From NCBI RefSeq assembly GCF_009769735.1, contig NZ_WSRO01000002.1, positions 4,414,001 to 4,478,000 of the forward strand: a stretch of DNA of 64,000 bases, given 5' to 3'. Position 1 is the stretch's first letter. Every line of letters starts with the position of its first letter. Source of the DNA: Streptomyces sp. BA2. Lineage in GTDB: Bacteria; Actinomycetota; Actinomycetes; Streptomycetales; Streptomycetaceae. This document shows positions 41,000-49,984 of this stretch, piece by piece. The position numbers were made by a program, and so were the translations under genes. The notes under the pieces are model-generated. The model was not told the origin of the DNA. It saw nothing but the letters and a program-made list of their open reading frames with translations, and did not search any database.

Positions 41000-42250
41000 A
41001 TGGCGACCGTGGTGCTGATCGGGACGCTCGACACCAAAGGCGCGGAGTACGCCTGGCTGCGCGAACGGCTCGTGGAGTACGGCAGCGACACCATGCTGAT
41101 CGACGCCGGCATACTGCCCGCGCCCGCGCGGACCCCCGCCCCCGACGTGCCGGCCGACACCGTGGCCCGCGCGGCAGGGCACGACCTGGCGAAGCTGCGC
41201 AGTGCGGGCGAGCGGGGCGCGGCCGTGGCGGCGATGGCGGACGGCGTGACCGAGGTGGTGCTCGACCTGCACCGGCGGGGAAAACTGCACGCGGTGCTCG
41301 CCGCCGGGGGCAGCGGCGGCTCGTCGATCGCCGCGCAGGCGATGCGCGCACTGCCGGTCGGGGTGCCGAAGGTCCTGGTCAGCACGATGGCGGGCGGCGA
41401 TGTGGCGCCGTACGTGGGCAGCAGCGACCTCACCCTGATGCACAGCGTCGTGGACATCTCCGGCATGAACGCCGTCTCCCGGCAGGTTCTCGGGAATGCG
41501 GCTGCGGCGGCCGCGGGCATGGCACGCCGCTTCGAGCGCGACCACGACGAACTGGCGGGCCGCGGCCGCAAGGTGGTCGCCGCGACCATGTTCGGCGTGA
41601 CGACGCCCGCGATCGACGCGGCCCGCGCCCGCCTCGACGCGCTCGGCTACGAGGTCCTGGTCTTCCACGCCACGGGCGCGGGCGGCCGTGCGGTGGAGAA
41701 GCTGGCGTCCGACGGCCTCCTGGACGGAGTACTCGACCTGACGACCACCGAACTCGCCGACGAGCTGGTCGGCGGCGTCCTCTCCGCGGGCCCCGAGCGC
41801 CTCACCGCGGCGGGCCGCGCGGGCATCCCGCAGGTGGTCGCCCCCGGCGCCCTCGACATGGTCAACTTCGGCCCGGAGCCGACGGTCCCGCCCCGCTTCG
41901 CGGACCGCACCCTCCTCGTCCACAACCCCACGGTCACCCTGATGCGCACGACACCCGAGGAGATGGCCGCGCTCGGCGCCACCCTCGGCCACCGGCTCGC
42001 CGCCGCCCGCGGCCCCGTCGAGTTCTTCTGGCCGCTGCGCGGGGTCTCGGCGGTGGACGTCGAGGGCGGCCCGTTCGAGGACAGGGCGGCGGACGCGGCC
42101 GGGCTCGACGCGCTGCGGATGACGGTGCGGGGCAGTGGCGTACGACTGCATGAGCTGGACGCGCACATCAACGACGCGTCGTTCGCGGAGGCGATGGCCG
42201 ACCGCCTGGACGAGCTGATCAGCGCACGCGCGCTGAAGCAGACGCCATGA
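41000..42250 (+). CDS. Tm-1-like ATP-binding protein (UPF0261)
   Basis: 416 aa. MATVVLIGTLDTKGAEYAWL, AVLAAGGSGGSSIAAQAMRA, VLVSTMAGGDVAPYVGSSDL and VAATMFGVTTPAIDAARARL match the Tm-1-like/UPF0261 family, named after the tomato mosaic virus resistance protein Tm-1, whose N-terminal half has this two-domain nucleotide-binding fold. In plants and fungi the same polypeptide continues into a TIM-barrel domain; here that domain is the separate next gene. The bacterial role is unknown. Confidence 0.9.
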   Translation: MATVVLIGTLDTKGAEYAWLRERLVEYGSDTMLIDAGILPAPARTPAPDVPADTVARAAGHDLAKLRSAGERGAAVAAMADGVTEVVLDLHRRGKLHAVLAAGGSGGSSIAAQAMRALPVGVPKVLVSTMAGGDVAPYVGSSDLTLMHSVVDISGMNAVSRQVLGNAAAAAAGMARRFERDHDELAGRGRKVVAATMFGVTTPAIDAARARLDALGYEVLVFHATGAGGRAVEKLASDGLLDGVLDLTTTELADELVGGVLSAGPERLTAAGRAGIPQVVAPGALDMVNFGPEPTVPPRFADRTLLVHNPTVTLMRTTPEEMAALGATLGHRLAAARGPVEFFWPLRGVSAVDVEGGPFEDRAADAAGLDALRMTVRGSGVRLHELDAHINDASFAEAMADRLDELISARALKQTP

Positions 42251-42252
42251 CC

Positions 42253-42280
42253 CATCACGCATCACGCATCACGCATCACG
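42253..42280. repeat. Four tandem copies of CATCACG
   Basis: CATCACG is repeated four times (7-bp period) in the 69-bp gap between the Tm-1-like gene and its partner, followed by diverged copies up to about 42291. A seven-base unit lets copy number drift freely in noncoding DNA, and it may alter the spacing of translational coupling. Confidence 0.85.
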
Positions 42281-42319
42281 CACGACGCATGAAGCACGAC
42301 TTCACCTGAGGAGAAACTG

Positions 42320-43156
42320 ATGACGCAGATCACCCGCAAGGAAGCCCTGGCGCGCCTCAACTCCCAGGTGGCGAAGGGCAATCCGGTGATCGGGGCGGGA
42401 GCGGGCACGGGCCTCTCCGCCAAGTGCGCGGAGGAGGGCGGCGTGGACCTCCTGATCATCTACAACTCGGGCCGCTACCGAATGGCGGGCCGCGGCTCCC
42501 TGGCGGGCCTGCTCCCCTACGGCGACGCGAACGCGATCGTGGTGGACATGGCCAGGGAGGTTCTTCCGGTGGTGAAGGACACCCCGGTCCTCGCCGGGGT
42601 GTGCGGCACGGACCCGTTCCGGGACATGGGCCGCTTCCTGGACGAGCTGAAGCGGATGGGCTTCACCGGCGTGCAGAACTTCCCGACGGTCGGCCTGTAC
42701 GACGGCACGTTCCGCACCAACCTCGAAGAGACCGGCATGGGTTACGGCCTGGAGGTCGACATGGTCCGCGAGGCCCACGCCCGCGACCTCCTGACGACCC
42801 CCTACGTCTTCGACCCCGACCAGGCGGCGGACATGGCACGGGCCGGAGCGGACGTCCTTGTCCCGCACGTCGGCCTGACGACGAAGGGCGCGATCGGGGC
42901 GGGCACGGCCATGACCCTCGACCAGGCGGCGACGGCGGTCCAGGAGATGCACGACGCGGCCAAGCGCGTGAACCCCGGCATCCTGGTGCTGTGCCACGGG
43001 GGCCCCATCGCGGAACCGGAGGACGCGGCGCACGTCCTGTCCCGCACCACGGGAATCGTCGGCTTCTTCGGCGCGTCCTCGATCGAACGCCTCCCCACGG
43101 AGCGGGCGATCGTGGACCAGACGCGGGCCTTCAAGGCCCTGAAGGCAAACGGCTGA
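42320..43156 (+). CDS. Phosphoenolpyruvate hydrolase-like TIM-barrel protein
   Basis: 278 aa, ATG 42320 after [70 protein letters not shown] and [24 protein letters not shown] segments identify the family also seen as the C-terminal half of Tm-1-type proteins. It is related to PEP-mutase-type barrels. It follows the UPF0261 gene in the same operon. The pair probably acts on one substrate; that substrate is unknown. Confidence 0.9.
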   Translation: MTQITRKEALARLNSQVAKGNPVIGAGAGTGLSAKCAEEGGVDLLIIYNSGRYRMAGRGSLAGLLPYGDANAIVVDMAREVLPVVKDTPVLAGVCGTDPFRDMGRFLDELKRMGFTGVQNFPTVGLYDGTFRTNLEETGMGYGLEVDMVREAHARDLLTTPYVFDPDQAADMARAGADVLVPHVGLTTKGAIGAGTAMTLDQAATAVQEMHDAAKRVNPGILVLCHGGPIAEPEDAAHVLSRTTGIVGFFGASSIERLPTERAIVDQTRAFKALKANG

Positions 43157-43158
43157 AC

Positions 43159-43202
43159 GGGGCGGCTTTCCGTATGGCACACGCCATACGGAAAGCCGCC
43201 CC
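43159..43202. terminator. Terminator after the Tm-1-like operon
   Basis: A perfect 20-bp stem (43159-43178 with 43183-43202; GGGGCGGCTTTCCGTATGGC) and an ACAC loop lie directly after the stop codon and before a convergent gene. Confidence 0.92.
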
Positions 43203-43223
43203 ACGCAGAGGGAAATTCCGAGG

Positions 43224-43781
43224 TCACTCCACAGGAATCTTCGTGATCCGGTACGTCACTTCGTACTTCCACTTGCCCATCCAACTGCCGCCCTCGAACG
43301 GCCAGGGCTTGTCGCCCGCGTGGATTTCCGAAATGGGGCGCGAGACGGTGAGCTGGCCGAGTTCGTCGTCCGGGTCGATCTTCTTGAGGACGTCGCTCAT
43401 CGCCGTGTACGAGACGTCGATGAGCTGCTGGCCGAACTGGCCCGGAATGGGGCTGATCTTGTTGACGGAGTCCAGCATCTCCTTGAGGGCCTGGCCGTAC
43501 TTGCCCCAGTCCGAGCTGAAGTCCTCGTCGTAGCCGGCGATCCCGATGGTCAGGGTCTCGGCCAGGTCGACCTCACCCTCGAAGATCACGGACTCGGTCG
43601 GGTTGAACATCTTCGTCTGCTGGTCGTTGATGTCGAGCGGCTTGGTGAGGACCACATTGCGGATCTCACCACATGCGGCGGCGCCCACGACGTAGAACTC
43701 GTCACCGCCGAGGTTGTCCTCGGTGTCGTAACAGTGGACCTTGACCAGCTCGACGCGGATACGTGCCCTGCTGCTTGCCAC
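43224..43781 (-). CDS. Hypothetical protein, beta-rich
   Basis: 185 aa from a GTG at 43781 after GGGAG. It begins VASSRARIRVELVKVHCYDT, then EDNLGGDEFYVVGAAACGEI and FEGEVDLAETLTIGIAGYDE. The alternating pattern suggests a beta-sandwich with an acidic loop region, perhaps C2-like, and it has no signal peptide or TM segment. The spacing EDNLGGDEF could bind a metal. I do not recognise a function. It is convergent with the TIM-barrel gene. Confidence 0.72.
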   Translation of the reverse strand: MASSRARIRVELVKVHCYDTEDNLGGDEFYVVGAAACGEIRNVVLTKPLDINDQQTKMFNPTESVIFEGEVDLAETLTIGIAGYDEDFSSDWGKYGQALKEMLDSVNKISPIPGQFGQQLIDVSYTAMSDVLKKIDPDDELGQLTVSRPISEIHAGDKPWPFEGGSWMGKWKYEVTYRITKIPVE

Positions 43782-44047
43782 GTAATTCTCCCTTCCGGGG
43801 AATTGGTTGAGCACCGCACAAAGTGGTTGAGACGTGAATTCCTTTCCGCCTCACGGTGATTCGGTGCGGTGCAACGCCCATACAGATTGAAGAATTCACG
43901 CGACCCCCGGCAGCGATCCTTCCGGCCAAATCGACAGCTGTCCTGATTTTGTCCGGACTGGCGGTACTGAATTCACTTCCTGGTACGCGAGGGAAAGGAA
44001 GCGAAAAGGGGGGCCCGGAACCGGCCCGGTCCACTAACCTGCGCCGC

Positions 44048-44563
44048 ATGATCCTCGAACCGCTCGATCCCGCGGAGGACGGCGCGCTCCCCGGCGAGCT
44101 GCTCACCGAACTCACCGCCCTGTACGCGTCGAACCGCGTCTTCCACGCACTCTCCGGGGACTTCCCCGACTCCGACGACATCCGGCCGGAACAGGTCGCC
44201 GCCGCGCTCGCGGACGAACTGGCCGTACCGGAGTCCCAGGTGCTCGTCGCGCGGTCCGAGGGGCGGGTCGTAGGGATCGGCATCACACTGAACCGGCACC
44301 CCGACCCCGCCGACCCCGATCCGTGGATCGGCCTGCTCATGGTGGACGCCCGGCAGCAACGAAAGGGGTACGGACGGGAGTTCGTGGGCAAGATCGAGGA
44401 GCGGTTCCGCGGGGAGGGACGCGACGGGGTGCGGCTCGCCGTCCTGGAGGGGAACGACACCGGGCTCGCCTTCTGGGGCTCGCTCGGGTACGAGGTCATC
44501 GACCACCGGCGCGATCTCGACGCGGACCGCCCCTGCGCCGTACTCCGCAAGCCGCTTGCCTGA
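44048..44563 (+). CDS. GNAT-family acetyltransferase
   Basis: 171 aa from ATG 44048. Core GNAT elements: VLVARSEGRVVGIGITLN (beta4), DPWIGLLMVDARQQRKGYGR (motif A with the acetyl-CoA loop QQRKGYGRE) and LAVLEGNDTGLAFWGSLGYE (motif B). Substrate unknown. The 266-bp spacer before it holds the divergent start of the 185-aa gene and nothing else that I recognise. Confidence 0.85.
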   Translation: MILEPLDPAEDGALPGELLTELTALYASNRVFHALSGDFPDSDDIRPEQVAAALADELAVPESQVLVARSEGRVVGIGITLNRHPDPADPDPWIGLLMVDARQQRKGYGREFVGKIEERFRGEGRDGVRLAVLEGNDTGLAFWGSLGYEVIDHRRDLDADRPCAVLRKPLA

Positions 44564-44580
44564 GCCACGTCCGTGAGGCC

Positions 44581-46029
44581 TTACGGGCGTTGCGGCTTCC
44601 CGTCCCCGTACAGCCAGGGGCCCCAGATCGCGCGCACCTTGGCCCGCGCCGCCTCGCCGCCCGCGTGCTTCTCCACGTACCGCGTGAAGTCCTCGGTGTC
44701 CGCGTTGCCGTGGCGGTGGGCCTTCGTCCAGCCCTGCACGATGTCGTAGAAGGTGTCGTCGCCCACCGCCTGGCGGATCTTGTGGATGACCATGCCGCCC
44801 CGCTCGTACACCGGGCTGTCCGAGATGTTCGCGGCGGACGGCGGCTTGGCGGGCGGGAAGGCCCAGATGGCGTCGTTGTCCTCCTTGGCCTCGTAGTAGT
44901 CGCCCGCGTAGATCTGATCGAAGATCTCCTGCGCGCTGTCGCCGCCGTTGTCCTCCTGCCAGAGCCACTCGGCGTACGTCGCGAAGCCTTCGTTCAGCCA
45001 CATGTCCCGCCAGGACTTGGGCGTCACGGAGTTCCCGAACCACTGGTGGGCCAGCTCGTGGACGATGAGCTGGGGGTCGGGGGCGCCGGGGTAGGTGGGG
45101 CGGGTCTGGGTCTCCAGGGCGTACCCCGCGTCCCCCTCGCGAGTGACGATCGCGCCGGTCGACGAGAAGGGGTAGGGGCCGAAGTTCAGCTCCTGCCACT
45201 CCAGGATCTCGGGGATGCGGGCGAGCGCCTTCGCGCCGGCCTTGGCCTCGGAGGGTTCCACCGCCGTGAGCACCGGGATGCCGGACTTCGTCGTGGACTT
45301 CTTCACCTCGTACGGCCCGATCGCCACCGTCGCGAGATAGCTCGCCATCGGCTCCGTGCTGTGCCAGGCGAAGGTCGTGCGGCCGTTCTTGGTCGACTCG
45401 CGGGTCAACTCACCGTTGGAGATGGCCTTCAGGCCCTGGGGGACGGTGACGCGTATGTCGTACGAGGCCTTGTCCGACGGATGGTTGTTGCCGGGGAACC
45501 ACGCCATGGAGCCGGACGGCTCGCCCAGCGCGATGGCGCCCTCCTCCGTCCGCAGCCAGCCCTCCTTGGAGTCGTCCGGGTCGGTGACGGTCTCCGGGCT
45601 GCCGGAGTAGCGGACGATGGTGCGGAACGTCTCGCCTTTGTCGAGGTCTTCCGCGGGCCGGATCGTCAGCTCCTGCCCGTCACGGTGGAAGGAGGCGTCC
45701 TTCCCCTCGACGCTCACGCCCTTCACCTCCAGGCCCTTGAGGTCGAGGTTGAAGGCGCTGAGGTCCTGGGTCGCGCGCGCCGTGACCTCGGCCGTGCCGG
45801 TGAGGTGACGCGCGTCGGGGTCGTACCCGATGGCCAGGTCGTAGTGAGCGACGTCGTAACCGCCGTTGCCCAGCTGGGGAAAGTACGGGTCACGCACACC
45901 GTCGGCTCCGGGCGTGCCATGCACACGGGAGCCGCTGCAGGCGGTGAGGACGAGGGCGGCGATGGCGACGGCCGACGCGCCGCGGAGCGCCGTGGATCGT
46001 GGGTGCACGGATGCGATCTTATGCGGCAT
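44581..46029 (-). CDS. M1-family aminopeptidase lipoprotein
   Basis: 482 aa from an ATG at 46029 (an upstream start at 46071 is possible). The signal peptide ends in a lipobox LVLTACSGS. The catalytic zinc site is VHELAHQWFGNSV with the third ligand Glu in MWLNEGFATYAEWL, and the substrate-binding YALETQTRPTY segment lies before it. M1 enzymes normally show GAMEN here; the ALETQ variant is usual in this actinobacterial subgroup. It likely trims peptides outside the membrane. Confidence 0.9.
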   Translation of the reverse strand: MPHKIASVHPRSTALRGASAVAIAALVLTACSGSRVHGTPGADGVRDPYFPQLGNGGYDVAHYDLAIGYDPDARHLTGTAEVTARATQDLSAFNLDLKGLEVKGVSVEGKDASFHRDGQELTIRPAEDLDKGETFRTIVRYSGSPETVTDPDDSKEGWLRTEEGAIALGEPSGSMAWFPGNNHPSDKASYDIRVTVPQGLKAISNGELTRESTKNGRTTFAWHSTEPMASYLATVAIGPYEVKKSTTKSGIPVLTAVEPSEAKAGAKALARIPEILEWQELNFGPYPFSSTGAIVTREGDAGYALETQTRPTYPGAPDPQLIVHELAHQWFGNSVTPKSWRDMWLNEGFATYAEWLWQEDNGGDSAQEIFDQIYAGDYYEAKEDNDAIWAFPPAKPPSAANISDSPVYERGGMVIHKIRQAVGDDTFYDIVQGWTKAHRHGNADTEDFTRYVEKHAGGEAARAKVRAIWGPWLYGDGKPQRP

Positions 46030-46048
46030 ATGTTCGGTGGAGCTGTCC

Positions 46049-46072
46049 GGTGCAGCCCTCGCGGGCTGCACC
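46049..46072. terminator. Hairpin between the LuxR and M1-peptidase genes
   Basis: GGTGCAGCCC-TCGC-GGGCTGCACC is a perfect 10-bp stem. It is flanked by repeats of GGGGCTTCA(A/C)C from 46073 to about 46110. It separates the two minus-strand genes. Confidence 0.6.
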
Positions 46073-46100
46073 GGGGCTTCAACGGGGCTTCACCGGGGCT

Positions 46101-47195
46101 TCACCGGGGGACGCGGCCCGGCAGGGCAGGCCAGTAATGCTCGGCGAACAGCCTGCCGACCAGCTCGCCGCGGCTGGAGACGCGAGCCTTGGCGAAGACG
46201 GCCTTGAGGTGGTCGCGGACCGTGTGCGGGGAGATGAACAACGCCGCGGCGATCTCCGAGGTGTTCATCCCGCGCGCGATGAGCTGCGTGATCTGGAGCT
46301 CCCGTGAGGTCAGGCCGTACGCCTCCGCGACCAGGACCGCCAGGTCGGCGGGTGCCGCGGGCTCGATGACGAGGGCCACGGGGCCCGGGCTGCCGCCGGG
46401 TCCCGTGAGGCAGGAGGCGTGGCAGGCCAGCCAGCGGCCTTCGGTGGTCCGGATGCGCACGCGGGCGTTGCCGTGGTGGGCGCGTCCTTCGCCGACGGCC
46501 CGCGCCTGGAAGGCCGTGCCGACCACCCAGATGGGCAGCTTCAGCCCCAGCGCCGTGGGGAACGAAGGGCCCTTCGGCAGCAGGGCGATGTGCTGCCGTG
46601 CCTCGTCGTTGGCGGACATGGCCTCGCCGGACGCGTCGAAGAGGATCAGGCCCGGCGCGGGCGCATCCGTGCGGGACGCGGACTCGGGCGGCCGGGCGAA
46701 CCCGCGCAAGCATGCGGCGAGCGGGCGTGACAGGCCGGCCATCAGCGCGATCTCGTCCGGGCGGAACGCGTCGGTGGTGCGGAACAGGCTCACCAGGCCC
46801 CATGGCCTGCCGCCGATCCGCAGTACGGCACGCAGCTCGTCGTGCACGCCCTGACCGAGCAGGAGGCGCCGGAAGCGGGCGCTGCGGGCGGGCAGGCCGC
46901 CGGTGGCGGCGCGCAGCCCGGCCGCCGGTACGGTCGCGCGGGCCAGCTCGCGGAACGGCACGATGTTCTCCTCCAGGAGCTCGCTCTCCCAGTAGGCGTA
47001 ACAGCCCTCGCCCGAGCCGACGTTCTCCACCAGCATCGGCGCCGTGATCAGGCCTGTCTCCGGGTCGGCGGCCGTCCACACGGCGGAGTGGAACGGCACG
47101 AGCCGCCGCAGCCCGGCCGAGACCCGGCTGAACAAGTCGCCTGCGTTCAGGGCCTGTTCGGCAGCCGACAGCACCGCCCGGCGTTGATCGGTCAT
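46101..47195 (-). CDS. LuxR-family regulator with N-terminal sensor region
   Basis: 364 aa. ATG at 47195 is chosen because GGAGGGG lies six bases upstream; the in-frame ATG at 47201 touches it. The first ~180 residues look GAF-like (RRLVPFHSAVWTAADPETGL). A PAS-like piece follows (GLILFDASGEAMSANDEARQ). The LuxR HTH is at the C-terminus: YGLTSRELQITQLIARGMNT, then SEIAAALFISPHTVRDHLKA. It is divergent from the FAD/NAD(P) gene and may control it. Confidence 0.87.
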   Translation of the reverse strand: MTDQRRAVLSAAEQALNAGDLFSRVSAGLRRLVPFHSAVWTAADPETGLITAPMLVENVGSGEGCYAYWESELLEENIVPFRELARATVPAAGLRAATGGLPARSARFRRLLLGQGVHDELRAVLRIGGRPWGLVSLFRTTDAFRPDEIALMAGLSRPLAACLRGFARPPESASRTDAPAPGLILFDASGEAMSANDEARQHIALLPKGPSFPTALGLKLPIWVVGTAFQARAVGEGRAHHGNARVRIRTTEGRWLACHASCLTGPGGSPGPVALVIEPAAPADLAVLVAEAYGLTSRELQITQLIARGMNTSEIAAALFISPHTVRDHLKAVFAKARVSSRGELVGRLFAEHYWPALPGRVPR

Positions 47196-47357
47196 GCGCA
47201 TCCCCTCCGCTGATCAGCCTGCCCTGTCCACCACACGACACCAACCCCTCATTTGAGGGGGGCTGTTCCTGGCCGATCACCCGCACGCGTGGGATGGGGC
47301 TCCCGGGCGGCGTTGGCGAAGGTCGATCGCACACGTCCACCACGGGAGAGGGACACG

Positions 47358-48851
47358 ATGAACATCGCGATCGTCGGAGGGGGCGCGGCAGCAGTCGGCC
47401 TCCTTGACGCACTGGCCACGCTGACCGCAACGGAGGGCGGGGCCACGACGGAGGGCGGGACCGCAACGGAGGGCGGGCCCCCAATGGAGGGCGGGACCGG
47501 CACCATCACGGTCTTCGAGCCTTCGCCGCGGCTGTGGCGCGGGCGCCCGTACGGACCGGACCTGGATTCGGTGCTGGTGAACGCGCCGCCCGCCATCATG
47601 TCGATCCGGAACGGCGACTTCGGCCACTATGCGGCCTGGCTCGGGGAACGGGGCGCCGACCACCTGGACGAGCTGCTGGGCCAGCCGCTGGTCCCGCGTG
47701 CGCTCTACGGCGAGTATCTGGAGCACACCGCGGAGAAGGCCATGGCGGCCCTGAGCGAGCACGGTTGGCTCGTACGCGTCGTGGCTGCCCGCGTGACCGG
47801 GGTGGCCCACTCGGGGACACGTCTCGCCATCCGTACACACCACCCGCATACACACCACACGCACGAGCACGAGGCCACCCACGTGGCGCTGTGCGTGGGC
47901 GGAGGAACACCCCCTGACCTGTACGGCCTCGCCGGCAACCCGGGCTTCACAGCCGACCCCTATCCACTGGCCGCCACGCTCGAACAGGTCCCGGCCTGGA
48001 GCGACGTGGCGGTCATCGGCAGCGGCCTGACCGCCGTGGACGTCGTCGTGTCGCTCGCCGCGCGCGGGCACGCGGGGCGGATCACGCTGCTCTCACGCGG
48101 CGGAGTGCTGCCGCACGTCTGGCAGCGCCCGGACGACCGGCGCCCGCGGCACGTGACGACCGAGCGCGTGGCGGAGCTGCACAAGGCGCAGGGGAACGTC
48201 AGGCTCGACGACCTCATCGGGCTGCTTCGCGCGGAACTCGTGGACACAGGTGAGGACTTCGAAGAGCTCATGGCCGATCTCGGCGGCGCCGGAGCCGAGG
48301 ATCCGGCCCTGCGTCTCCGGCGGCAGCTCGCCGCCATCGACGACCCCCGGACGGGCCGCCGGGTGCTTCAGCAGACGGCGCACACCGTCGGCCCGTACGC
48401 GTGGCGGCTGCTGCCCGAAGCCGACCGGGCCCGGCTGCGGCGTCATCTCCGCACGGCCACCGGCGTGGCCTCGCCCATGATTCCGGGGAACGCGGCGGTC
48501 CTGGCGCGGCTTCTGGATTCGGGGCAACTGACCGTCGCGCGCGGGCTACGGGGGATCGAGCCGGTGAACGGCCGGTTCCGTGTCCACGACGGCGGCCGAC
48601 GCACCGTGGACATCGTCGTCAACGCCGTGAACCCGCCGCCGCAAGCGGTCCCGGCCGCCGCCGAGCAGTTGGTCCGCTCCCTGGCGGACGGCGGCCTGGC
48701 CACGCTCCACCCGGTCGGCGGGCTGATCCCCGCCGACCCGCGCGTGCATGTGGTCGGAGACCTGACCGGCGGCGGCTCGTTCATCACGTCGAGCATCCCC
48801 GGTGTCACCGCCCAGGCGTCCCGCACCGCCCAAGCCCTTCGGGCGGCCTGA
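47358..48851 (+). CDS. FAD/NAD(P)-binding oxidoreductase
   Basis: 497 aa from ATG 47358. MNIAIVGGGAAAVGLLDALA is the FAD Rossmann loop. SDVAVIGSGLTAVDVVVSLA is a second dinucleotide motif, and RVHVVGDLTGGGSFITSSIP is the C-terminal FAD contact. This fits the FAD-NAD(P)-binding (HpyO-like) family of uncertain substrate. Two odd inserts occur: ATEGGATTEGGTATEGG near residue 24, from a repeated DNA unit, and the His-rich RTHHPHTHHTHEHEATH near 160. The latter could bind metal. Confidence 0.85.
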   Translation: MNIAIVGGGAAAVGLLDALATLTATEGGATTEGGTATEGGPPMEGGTGTITVFEPSPRLWRGRPYGPDLDSVLVNAPPAIMSIRNGDFGHYAAWLGERGADHLDELLGQPLVPRALYGEYLEHTAEKAMAALSEHGWLVRVVAARVTGVAHSGTRLAIRTHHPHTHHTHEHEATHVALCVGGGTPPDLYGLAGNPGFTADPYPLAATLEQVPAWSDVAVIGSGLTAVDVVVSLAARGHAGRITLLSRGGVLPHVWQRPDDRRPRHVTTERVAELHKAQGNVRLDDLIGLLRAELVDTGEDFEELMADLGGAGAEDPALRLRRQLAAIDDPRTGRRVLQQTAHTVGPYAWRLLPEADRARLRRHLRTATGVASPMIPGNAAVLARLLDSGQLTVARGLRGIEPVNGRFRVHDGGRRTVDIVVNAVNPPPQAVPAAAEQLVRSLADGGLATLHPVGGLIPADPRVHVVGDLTGGGSFITSSIPGVTAQASRTAQALRAA

Positions 48852-48865
48852 CGGCAGCGCGGGCG

Positions 48866-49984
48866 CTACAGGACGGCGATGCCCAACGGGCGTTCCCCTG
48901 CCGGGAGTCGGCGGGCGTCGCCGCTCTTCAGGTCGATGACGGTGATCCCGTTCCAGAATCCGTCGCGGGTGAAGCCGCCGGTGACGTAGGCGGTGCCGCC
49001 GTCCTTGGAGACGGCGACGTCCTCGTGCGGGCCGTCCAGCGGGAAGACCCTCTCCTCGCCGTCCTTCGTACGCATGGTCAGCGAGGGCCCCTCGTCCGCC
49101 GAGGGGTCGATGGGTCCCGTGCCGACCGCGAACAGCGTGCCGTCGTCCGTGATCCGCGCGCCGTGCTGATGCGTGTTGGCCGTCATCTTCTCGATGTCGG
49201 ACTCGCCGGTGCGCGGGTCGAGCACGACGAGCTTCTCGCCCTCGAAGGGCAGCAGGAGCTTGCCGTCCGAGGGGCGTACGGCGGCGTAGTGCGGCTTCAG
49301 CCAGGAGCCGAGACCGCCTTCCGTGCCGTACGGGGCGACTTCGACGCGGCGGGGCTTCAGGGAGTCGGCGCGTACGACCGTCACGTCGAAGGAGTCGTGG
49401 TTGGTCGCGTAGACCTCGCGGCCGTCCTTCGACACGTCCACGTCGAAGGGGCGCCGGCCCACCGGCACGGTGTCCGTGACCTCGCGCTTCGCGGTGTCGA
49501 TGACCTCCAACGCCCCCTTGCCGTCCGGCACATTGACGCCCACGTAGGCGTGCTCGCCGTCCGGGGAGAGTGCGATGCCCATGCCGCCGCCGCGGTACTC
49601 GCCGGTCGTCGCGGGGCCGCTGTCGGTCTCGTACGGGATGCGGTCGACGCGTTCGCGGGTGTGAGTGTCGACGACGGCCACTGCGTCCGCGGTGGCGACC
49701 CAGGCGCGGCCGTCGTCGCCCACGGTCAGACCGTAGGGGGCCGTGCCGACCTTCACGGATTCGATGGGGCCGCGCTCGGGGTCGACGAACGTGACGGTGT
49801 CCGAGCCGAAGTCGGCCACCAGGAGGGTGCCGTCGGGGGTGCGCTGTTCCGCGGGCAGGGTGGCCGTGACGGTCGCGCGGGTGGGCTCGGCGCCCGGGGG
49901 CGCCTGGCTGTCTCCGGCGGTGCCGCAGCCCGCGAGGAGGGCGGTGCCCAGGAGAGCGATGGCCACCGCCCGGGGGGCCTTCAC
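48866..49984 (-). CDS. YncE-like beta-propeller lipoprotein
   Basis: 372 aa, GTG start at 49984 overlapping the upstream stop. A lipoprotein signal ends in LLGTALLAGCGT. The mature part is made of repeated blades such as TLLVADFGSDTVTFVDPERG, MGIALSPDGEHAYVGVNVPD, VDVSKDGREVYATNHDSFDV and VAVSKDGGTAYVTGGFT, typical of YncE/cytochrome-cd1-like seven-bladed propellers. It is translationally coupled to the ankyrin gene. The ligand or partner is unknown. Confidence 0.88.
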   Translation of the reverse strand: MKAPRAVAIALLGTALLAGCGTAGDSQAPPGAEPTRATVTATLPAEQRTPDGTLLVADFGSDTVTFVDPERGPIESVKVGTAPYGLTVGDDGRAWVATADAVAVVDTHTRERVDRIPYETDSGPATTGEYRGGGMGIALSPDGEHAYVGVNVPDGKGALEVIDTAKREVTDTVPVGRRPFDVDVSKDGREVYATNHDSFDVTVVRADSLKPRRVEVAPYGTEGGLGSWLKPHYAAVRPSDGKLLLPFEGEKLVVLDPRTGESDIEKMTANTHQHGARITDDGTLFAVGTGPIDPSADEGPSLTMRTKDGEERVFPLDGPHEDVAVSKDGGTAYVTGGFTRDGFWNGITVIDLKSGDARRLPAGERPLGIAVL

